Source: an uncultured Haloferula sp. (GTDB taxonomy: Bacteria > Verrucomicrobiota > Verrucomicrobiae > Verrucomicrobiales > Akkermansiaceae). From it: a DNA stretch of 15,165 bases. The position numbers were made by a program, and so were the translations under genes. A model generated the notes under the pieces. That model was not told the DNA's origin. It was given only the letters and a program-made list of their open reading frames with translations, and made no database searches. Below, one piece after another: positions 1 to 5,371 of the stretch. Location: contig CAMLOZ010000017.1 in the NCBI GenBank assembly GCA_946481625.1, positions 1 through 15,165 of the forward strand, written 5' to 3'. Within the stretch, counting starts at the first letter, position 1. Every line of letters begins with the position of its first letter.

Positions 1-1574
1 TCCGGCAGGCTGTGAGGATGATGCTTCCCGCCCGGCTTGCGGATCACCTCGATCTTCCCGCCGAGCTTCTTGTAGCGATCCTCCACCACATCGATGTTCT
101 CCTTCACCGGCACGCCTTCGTCCGCATCCCCGATCACGGCGAAAATCGGAATCCCCGCCTTCGCGAGCGGCTCCAGGTTGTCCACGGGGTTCTTCTTGTA
201 AGCCATCGCCTCCGCCTCCGTCATGCCGTAAACCTTCAGCAGCTTCTCCCAATCCCCCGCATTCCCCGGGCCCGCTCCCTTGCCACCCGGCCAGCTCTTG
301 ATGTCGCACACCGGCGCATCGACATACATTCCCGCCACCCGCTCCGGGTGCCGCTCGGCCCAGTTGAACGCGAAGAGCCCGCCGCGGCTAAATCCTTCCA
401 GCACGACCCTCGGCGAGACATCGTGCGCGGCACGAAGGTACCCGTGGAAAGCATCCATGTGCCCCATCGCCCGCGGCGATCCGTACATGTCCTGCATGTC
501 GATGTAGGCCACGGCGAATCCCCGGTTCAGCAGCGCGATGTCCGCCTGCGGTTCATGGCCGAAGAACTCCGTCCGCCAGATCCACGGATTCCTCGGTCGC
601 ATCCCCTGCTTGGGCATCACCAGCAGCGCCGGACGCCCGTCCACCGCGAACTCCAGCATCGGATGACCGTTCCACTCCGACCTCTTCGCCGTCGCCACCG
701 TTTTGTAAATCTCCAGCAGCTTGTCCGACTCGGCGATCGCCTCCGGCAGCGGCTTGCCCGCAGGCAGCCCCGGCCGCGTGTGTTTTGTCTCGGTCAGATA
801 CGCGTCGCGCAGCAGGTCGGCATGCTTCTTCAGCAACGCATAGCTCTCCGGCGTCGCCAGTCGCGGCTCGCCCTTCAGGCCCAACACCGGCCAGAGTCCC
901 TTTGCAATCGTATCTCCCATCGCCTTGTGGCCCTCATCGCCGGGATGCACGCCATCGGGCGAAAAGAGCAGGTCGGGCTGTTTCTTCTTTAGCGCCTTCA
1001 CCTGCTGGCGCAATTCCGGCCGGATATCGACCACCTCCCAACCCTCTGCTCGCTGCCCCGCGAGCCATGCCGCCTGCGCATCCAGCACCGCATCGTAGCG
1101 CGCCGTATCCTTCTCCGGCTGGTCCGGCTGGAAGATCGCCGGGGTCACGAACACGATCTTCGCGCCGGCCTTCTCCACCTCCTCCTTCAGCTTCGTCATG
1201 CCCTTCCGATAGGCATCCATCCGCTCCTCATCGAGCGGCAGGTAAATGCCATCGTTCATCCCGTAGCACGCGATCACCCGCGTTGGCTTGTACGCCGCCA
1301 ACGCCCTTGCCAACCGTTCATGGATGCAAGGCCGCGGGAACTTCCCCCCCGCATGCCCGGGCTCGGAAAGCCCGGACGTCGTCTCGCTGCCCAAGCCCAG
1401 ATTCAGGAACTCCGCCTCCGCATACGCCGGATCGTTGCGCAACGCGGACTCAACCCACGCTGCCCAGCGGCCGTCGTACGTGATGCTGTCGCCCAGGAAA
1501 AGCACCCGCGTCTCTGCCCGGGCGATCATGGCGAGAAGGAGGAAAAGGAGGATCCGCAAGGCTTTCATGCGCAT
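1..1574 (-). CDS. Secreted SGNH/GDSL hydrolase fused to alpha/beta hydrolase (3' end beyond window)
   Basis: The first 524 residues of an exported two-domain hydrolase are visible; the reading frame is still open at the left edge. Residues 1-20 form a signal peptide (basic start, Leu-rich core, cut after ARA). An SGNH domain follows: block I FLGDSIT with Ser30, block III GMND (105-108) and block V DGVHP with Asp207 and His210. A second domain from about residue 260 is an alpha/beta hydrolase of prolyl-oligopeptidase/dienelactone type, with nucleophile elbow GFSRGG (Ser396), a probable acid at Asp483 or Asp485 in GDADEG, and His518/His519 near the visible end. Both catalytic sets look intact. 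Such proteins usually act as carbohydrate or acyl esterases in the periplasm; the substrate is not readable here. GGGAG lies 11 nt before the ATG at 1574, favouring it over the ATG at 1568. It is the last visible gene of a minus-strand series, 108 nt after the patatin gene. Confidence 0.88.
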   Translation of the reverse strand, partial: MRMKALRILLFLLLAMIARAETRVLFLGDSITYDGRWAAWVESALRNDPAYAEAEFLNLGLGSETTSGLSEPGHAGGKFPRPCIHERLARALAAYKPTRVIACYGMNDGIYLPLDEERMDAYRKGMTKLKEEVEKAGAKIVFVTPAIFQPDQPEKDTARYDAVLDAQAAWLAGQRAEGWEVVDIRPELRQQVKALKKKQPDLLFSPDGVHPGDEGHKAMGDTIAKGLWPVLGLKGEPRLATPESYALLKKHADLLRDAYLTETKHTRPGLPAGKPLPEAIAESDKLLEIYKTVATAKRSEWNGHPMLEFAVDGRPALLVMPKQGMRPRNPWIWRTEFFGHEPQADIALLNRGFAVAYIDMQDMYGSPRAMGHMDAFHGYLRAAHDVSPRVVLEGFSRGGLFAFNWAERHPERVAGMYVDAPVCDIKSWPGGKGAGPGNAGDWEKLLKVYGMTEAEAMAYKKNPVDNLEPLAKAGIPIFAVIGDADEGVPVKENIDVVEDRYKKLGGKIEVIRKPGGKHHPHSLP

Positions 1575-1644
1575 GCAACAAGACGCTCCCGGGCCCGCCG
1601 ATCTAGCAAGGAATCGTGTGGAGCTGCCACCTCCCCACCCGGGA

Positions 1645-1670
1645 ACGGGGCAGGAGCGTCCCCTCTCCTT
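1645..1670. repeat. Copy of a palindromic dispersed repeat (family A)
   Basis: The stretch GGGGCAGGAGCG followed by TCCCCTCTCCTT (1647-1670) matches 13787-13811 with one gap and two differences. It lies in the 108-nt gap between the patatin gene and the SGNH hydrolase gene. The GGGG/CCCC ends can pair into a weak hairpin. Its presence in two unrelated intergenic gaps of one window suggests a dispersed extragenic element, not a gene-specific signal. Confidence 0.6.
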
Positions 1671-1682
1671 GACCCTTCCTCC

Positions 1683-2531
1683 TCAAACCATCGCGTGCTG
1701 CCACTGCCTCAACGCCGTCTCTCTTCCCGCCTTGAAAAACCCTCGCGACTTGCCGCCGTGCAGCAGCCCGGGATGATCGTGCTGCGTTTCCAGATAGGTC
1801 ACATTCTTCCCCGCCTCCTGCGCTTGCAGGCGGCGGCGGCGGCAGAGTTCATTCGCGACCACGGTATGGCACTCGCCGAGAATCCCGCCCGGCGTCTTCC
1901 ACCCGAATCCCCTCATGGGCGTGGTGTGGCGGATCCGGTGAACCACGATCGTGTGAATCGACGGATCCTCGATCCAATGGTCGAAGGGCGTTTCGTTCGA
2001 AACGCCGCCATCGAGGAAGTCCTCGCCATCGATGCGCTGCGGCTTGAAGAGCACGGGCATCGAGCAGCTCGCGATCATGAACTCGTTCAGCGGACCGCTG
2101 GAACGGATTTCGCCGCGCTGCGTGGTGAGATTCGCCACCGCCACTTCGAGCCGCGGGCTGCGCAGGTCTTCGAGGCGTTTCTCACCGAGACAGCGCGCCA
2201 GGTAGCGGCGCATCCGCACGCCGGACAGCAAGCCCGAACCCGCGACGCCGGTGGCGACGAAGGGAAAGCGCAGGAAGGCCCCGAGGTCGAAGAAGGCGCG
2301 GCGGAAATGGAAGTCGTAGATCACCTGGTCCAGCTCGGCGCCGCGCAAACCGGCGGCCCAGAGCCCGCCCGCCATCGCACCCGCGGAGGCACCGGCGATC
2401 CGGCCCGGACGTTGCCCCGCTTCTTCCATGCCGGCCAGCAGGCCGAGGTGCGCGTAGTAGCCGAAGAACGACGAGGACAGGCACACGGCCAGCCCCGGAT
2501 CATGGCCGGTATGGGATGGCATGCCGCTCAT
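1683..2531 (-). CDS. Patatin-like phospholipase/acyl hydrolase
   Basis: This 282-residue protein has the patatin Ser-Asp dyad: nucleophile elbow GASAG (47-51, Ser49) and Asp174 in the FLDGG motif. Patatins cleave acyl esters from phospholipids or other lipids. The loop that normally reads GGGxRG and forms the oxyanion hole is instead SSSFFG (19-24), followed by the usual YAHLG segment; the glycines are replaced, so activity or specificity may differ. No signal peptide or membrane segment is seen, so a cytosolic or membrane-surface role is likely. Its ATG overlaps the stop of the upstream membrane-protein gene as ATGA, implying translational coupling. A second ATG at codon 4 is possible. Recognition of the fold is firm; the substrate is unknown. 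Confidence 0.87.
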   Translation of the reverse strand: MSGMPSHTGHDPGLAVCLSSSFFGYYAHLGLLAGMEEAGQRPGRIAGASAGAMAGGLWAAGLRGAELDQVIYDFHFRRAFFDLGAFLRFPFVATGVAGSGLLSGVRMRRYLARCLGEKRLEDLRSPRLEVAVANLTTQRGEIRSSGPLNEFMIASCSMPVLFKPQRIDGEDFLDGGVSNETPFDHWIEDPSIHTIVVHRIRHTTPMRGFGWKTPGGILGECHTVVANELCRRRRLQAQEAGKNVTYLETQHDHPGLLHGGKSRGFFKAGRETALRQWQHAMV

Positions 2532-3559
2532 GCTTCGGCTTCGGCGTGGGTGATTTCCTCGATCTCCTTCATCGGGGTGCGGTCGGAAGGGCGCAAGAAC
2601 AGTATGCCACCCAGCGCGGCCCAGACAAGGCTGCAGGCGAACCCGATCAGGGAGCCCAAGACTGCCACACCCGTAGGGGTGCCATAGAGATCGTTCATCA
2701 AGGTCTTGAACCCAATCTCTCGCACTCCGATCCCGGAAATGGAAATCGGCAACGCACTCAGGGCATCGACCACCGGCATGACCACCAGCACTTGAGAAAG
2801 GTCATTCCCCTCGCCCACGAGGTGAATCCCGCACCAGAAGGTCCCATAATAGACGGGCAACATGACCGCACTCGAGGCAAAGGCCAGCAAGGCGTGCCCC
2901 CATTTCTTACGATATACGTCGTAGATCTGCGGCACGCGCCGGAGCACCTCCCAACGCATTTTCCGTCCCGGCTTGTGGATACGGTAGTGGACCCATGGAC
3001 TGGCCATGATGAACAGAAAGACCACGAAACCCAACCCGCCGGCGAAAAACACCCATGCAAAATGGATCACTCCCTTGCCTAAATTGCTTTGCTGTTCCAG
3101 CGCCTCGAAACGTCCGGCCGTAACGGCGAAGAACATCAGAGCCATGGCCACCAGTCCGACAAGGTGATCTACAAGCACGGACATCGTTACCGCAAGCTTG
3201 CGCTCGGGATGCTGTCGAATCAGGAGAAATATCTTCGCGGCATCCCCACTCACGCCCGCCACGCCGAAGAGGCCGAAGAGATTGCCGATCAGGGTGAGTT
3301 CCACCACCCGCCAGAGGCTGACATTGATCTCCTGCGCACGCAGTAGCAGCCACCAGCGGAGCGCCGAAAGAAATACCGTGCCGCCGCCGAAAAACACCCC
3401 GAGCAAACCCCATCCCCAGTCCGGGTCCGATGGCCACAATGCTGAAGACTCATTGAGGTCCTTCTGAAGATCTTCCCGGGAAAGAGCGAACCAAAGGCAG
3501 GCAATGGTCAGGGCAAGTTTGAGGAAAAAAGCGACCCACTTCTTCATCGGAAGACGCAT
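2528..3559 (-). CDS. Flippase-like membrane protein (LPG synthase membrane domain / UPF0104 family)
   Basis: A 343-residue integral membrane protein with about eight hydrophobic segments, the first at residues 8-25 after MRLPMKKW. The layout (LRWWLLLRAQ early, ISISGIGVREIGF late, then a final LGSLIGFACSLVWAALGGI helix pair) is that of the lysylphosphatidylglycerol synthase transmembrane region, also called YbhN/AglD-like or UPF0104. There is no soluble aminoacyl-transfer domain, so it is not MprF itself. Relatives are proposed lipid or glycolipid flippases or inhibitors; direct function is unknown. GAGGA lies about 10 nt before the ATG at 3559, preferred over the ATG at codon 5. Its TGA overlaps the patatin start, and the pair may handle the same lipid. 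The ACP gene lies 76 nt upstream, across a perfect hairpin. Confidence 0.85.
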   Translation of the reverse strand: MRLPMKKWVAFFLKLALTIACLWFALSREDLQKDLNESSALWPSDPDWGWGLLGVFFGGGTVFLSALRWWLLLRAQEINVSLWRVVELTLIGNLFGLFGVAGVSGDAAKIFLLIRQHPERKLAVTMSVLVDHLVGLVAMALMFFAVTAGRFEALEQQSNLGKGVIHFAWVFFAGGLGFVVFLFIMASPWVHYRIHKPGRKMRWEVLRRVPQIYDVYRKKWGHALLAFASSAVMLPVYYGTFWCGIHLVGEGNDLSQVLVVMPVVDALSALPISISGIGVREIGFKTLMNDLYGTPTGVAVLGSLIGFACSLVWAALGGILFLRPSDRTPMKEIEEITHAEAEA

Positions 3560-3596
3560 TCGCAGTTCGTCCTCACCGGAGGCTGCCGCTCACTCC

Positions 3597-3616
3597 CCGA
3601 TGGCAGGAGCCATCGG
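3597..3616. repeat. Perfect 8-bp hairpin between ACP and membrane-protein genes
   Basis: CCGATGGC (3597-3604), loop AGGA, GCCATCGG (3609-3616). It lies just after the ACP stop on the minus strand and before the membrane-protein start. No T-tract follows on either strand, so it is a poor intrinsic terminator; it could stabilise the ACP transcript end or attenuate read-through. Confidence 0.6.
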
Positions 3617-3635
3617 CTACTCTGCGGCTTCGTCA

Positions 3636-3896
3636 TCATCCCTTCGCCTCGATCGCCTTCGCGATCGTCTCGACGCTCTGGAGCACGCCCTTGGCCTTTT
3701 CGGCATCGGCGATCTTCAGGCCGAAGTGCTTCTCGATGGCGACGACGAGTTGGAGGGCATCCACCGAATCGAGTCCCAGGCCGCCCGCGCCGAAGATCGC
3801 GGTCTCGTCGGCGATCTCCGCCGCGTCGAAGTCGAGCATCAGTTCCTCGACCATCACCTCCTTGATCTTGCGTCGCAATTCCTCGCCTTGTGCCAT
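3636..3896 (-). CDS. Acyl carrier protein (phosphopantetheine-binding)
   Basis: An 86-residue acidic four-helix carrier protein. The phosphopantetheine attachment site is Ser44 in GLGLDSVDAL; helix II and III residues (VVAIEKHFGLKI) match the family. ACPs carry acyl intermediates as thioesters in the cytosol. The FGAGGLGLDSVDAL segment is more like dedicated ACPs of secondary lipid or polyene pathways than like housekeeping AcpP, which typically reads LGADSLD; this is judged from memory, without alignment. The FabG-type gene ends 13 nt upstream, so the two are surely co-transcribed and the reductase probably acts on acyl chains held by this carrier. No ketosynthase is present in the window. 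There is no strong ribosome binding site before the ATG. Confidence 0.93.
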   Translation of the reverse strand: MAQGEELRRKIKEVMVEELMLDFDAAEIADETAIFGAGGLGLDSVDALQLVVAIEKHFGLKIADAEKAKGVLQSVETIAKAIEAKG

Positions 3897-3909
3897 GATT
3901 CTGAGCTTG

Positions 3910-4635
3910 TTAGAAAATACCGCCGTCGATTTTCAGGGCGGACCCTGTGACGTAAGCGGCATCGTGGCAAGCGAGAAACAGCACCGCCGCCGCCACCTCC
4001 GCCGGGGTTCCGAAACGCCGCATCGGGATGCCCGCCTTCGCCCGTTTCGCCGTCTCCTCGTCCATGTGCGCCAGCGCCTCCGTGGCGATGTAGCCGGGCA
4101 GGACCGCGTTCACGGTGATCCCGGAGCGGGCGACTTCCTTGGCCAAGGTCTGGGTTAGGGCGACCACCCCGGCCTTGGCGGCGGCGTAGTTCGTCTGCCC
4201 GAGCGGCGGCAGGATCGCGCTCAGCGAGGCGATATTGACGATCCGGCCGAAGCGGTTGGCCATCATCGGGCGGATCACGGCGCGACAGCCGAGGAAGACG
4301 GCATCGAGGTTCGTGGAAATCACGGAGGACCAGGCCTCGTCCGGCATGGTGGCGAGCAAATGGTCGCGGTGAAGCCCGGCATTGTTCACCAGCACGTCGA
4401 GGCGGCCGTCCGCTGCGGTGATGGTGGCCACGGCGGTCTCCCAGCTCTCCTTCGAGGTCACCTCCAGATCGACGAGGGCGCAGCGGTCCGGGAATTCGCC
4501 GGCGAGGGCTTCCGCATTCGTGCGGTTTGCACGGACACCGAGCCAGACTTTCGCTTCCGGATCTTTTTCGAGGAAGTAGCGGCCGATGCCGGTGCCGAGG
4601 CCGCCGTTTCCGCCGGTGATGAGGATGCTGCGCAC
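3910..4635 (-). CDS. 3-oxoacyl-ACP reductase-like SDR (FabG family)
   Basis: A 241-residue classical short-chain dehydrogenase, the usual FabG length, when started at the GTG at 4635 (VRSILITGG). The open frame continues to 4701, but the extra 22 residues precede the normal first beta strand and overlap a repeat, so they were excluded. Features: cofactor motif TGGNGGLGTGIG (7-18), NNAG (84-87), and tetrad Asn109, Ser137, Tyr150, Lys154. It should reduce 3-oxoacyl-ACP to 3-hydroxyacyl-ACP with NADPH. Arg128 sits where FabG has an ACP-contacting arginine. The ACP gene follows after 13 nt, supporting an acyl-ACP substrate. It could be a reductase of another pathway borrowing the fold, but the gene pair makes this less likely. 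Confidence 0.88.
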   Translation of the reverse strand: MRSILITGGNGGLGTGIGRYFLEKDPEAKVWLGVRANRTNAEALAGEFPDRCALVDLEVTSKESWETAVATITAADGRLDVLVNNAGLHRDHLLATMPDEAWSSVISTNLDAVFLGCRAVIRPMMANRFGRIVNIASLSAILPPLGQTNYAAAKAGVVALTQTLAKEVARSGITVNAVLPGYIATEALAHMDEETAKRAKAGIPMRRFGTPAEVAAAVLFLACHDAAYVTGSALKIDGGIF

Positions 4636-4666
4636 GCCCGGAGTTTTCCGGTTACGGGGGAGGAGC

Positions 4667-4769
4667 GCAACTTTACAAGTTGCGGGCGGGGGCGGCCGCA
4701 AGCTGCCAGCGATTTGCGGAGTGGCCTCGGCTCCTTCAAGCCTCCCTCAGCCGCAACGTACAACGTTGC
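4667..4769. repeat. Two related 17-nt palindromes flanking the fabG/gntK junction (family B)
   Basis: GCAACTT-TAC-AAGTTGC (4667-4683) and GCAACGT-ACA-ACGTTGC (4753-4769) are both perfect 7-bp stems with 3-nt loops and share GCAAC/GTTGC ends. They bracket an 86-nt GC-rich spacer. The first lies upstream of fabG; the second is inside the last codons of gntK. Their similarity suggests one dispersed palindromic family, perhaps bounding a single small element. Confidence 0.65.
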
Positions 4770-5209
4770 GCCACTTCCTCCGGCGGCCCGACGTTTTCGA
4801 TGATGATGACATCCGGACCGAGTTCGAGGGTCGCCAACTGCGAATCGAGCAAGCTCGCGGGCATGAAGTGTTCGCGGTGTTGCATCCGCTCGTCCAAGGT
4901 GCCGCGATCCGCGGTGAGGACGATGAAACAGAGCGGCCCGGCGAGCTCGCGGAGGCGGTCGCGGTAGGCCTTCTTCAGGGCGGAGCAGGCGAGCACGATG
5001 TCCCCGCGCTGCGCAAGATAACGGCCCATGGCCTCCAGCCAGCCGGCGCGGTCTTCGTCCGTCAGCGGGATGCCCGAGGACATCTTCGCGATGTTCTCGG
5101 GCGGATGGAAGCCATCGGCATCGGCGAACTGGCAGCCGAGCTTTTCGGCAAGAAGCTCGCCAATGGTGGTTTTGCCGCTGCCACTGACGCCTGCGAGGAC
5201 GATCTTCAT
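4736..5209 (-). CDS. gntK: Gluconokinase (thermoresistant GntK/IdnK type)
   Basis: A 157-residue P-loop kinase that should phosphorylate D-gluconate to 6-phosphogluconate with ATP in the cytosol, feeding the pentose phosphate or Entner-Doudoroff routes. The Walker A motif GVSGSGKTT is at residues 7-15, followed by the family segment FADADGFHPPENIAKMSSGIPL and the helix IVLACSALKKAYRDRLR, both diagnostic of gluconate kinases. Length is close to the usual 160-180 residues. The last nine or so residues (after PPEEVAQ) are encoded by a GCAACGT palindrome, so the original C-terminus may have been replaced. No gluconate transporter or regulator is adjacent. It is the first gene of the leftward series and diverges from the FG-GAP gene. 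No clear ribosome binding site is seen. Confidence 0.92.
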   Translation of the reverse strand: MKIVLAGVSGSGKTTIGELLAEKLGCQFADADGFHPPENIAKMSSGIPLTDEDRAGWLEAMGRYLAQRGDIVLACSALKKAYRDRLRELAGPLCFIVLTADRGTLDERMQHREHFMPASLLDSQLATLELGPDVIIIENVGPPEEVAQRCTLRLREA

Positions 5210-5371
5210 TGGGTCTCAGTGACGGCGAGACGGGAGCGAAAAGCAAGGATCGGGAGAACGGTCCGGCCCTCTGAAACGAGAGCTCTCCACCTTCACTCCG
5301 GTTCGCCGATAAAGCATTGACGCCCTCCCCCTCCCCCCCCACCACTCCTTCAGAAAGATAACACGCCCCCC
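5210..5371. promoter_or_regulatory. Divergent intergenic region with C-tract (possible minus-strand G-quadruplex)
   Basis: The 162 nt between gntK and the FG-GAP gene must hold promoters for both. Visible elements are a perfect palindrome GAGAGCTCTC (5278-5287) and a pyrimidine tract with C3, C5 and C8 runs (5323-5340), which on the minus strand gives G8-A-G5-A-G3 and could fold as a quadruplex. No convincing -35/-10 pair or Shine-Dalgarno was found: a TTGACG at 5317 has no partner at the right distance. Confidence 0.4.

Noticed and set aside
12..992. 326-codon plus-strand frame at the left edge
   Set aside because: It is antisense to the alpha/beta hydrolase domain, whose catalytic motifs are intact on the minus strand.
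1320..2687. 455-codon plus-strand frame opposite the hydrolase and patatin genes
   Set aside because: It spans two genes and an intergenic gap on the other strand and encodes Arg/Ala/Pro/His-rich sequence with no family resemblance.
4636..4701. N-terminal 22-residue extension of the FabG-type reductase
   Set aside because: The SDR fold normally begins at the strand before TGGxxG; the extension is proline-rich and overlaps a palindromic repeat.
5317..5322. TTGACG as a -35 box for the FG-GAP gene
   Set aside because: The only A/T-rich candidate for a -10 box (AGATAA near 5356) is 33 nt away, too far for a standard promoter.
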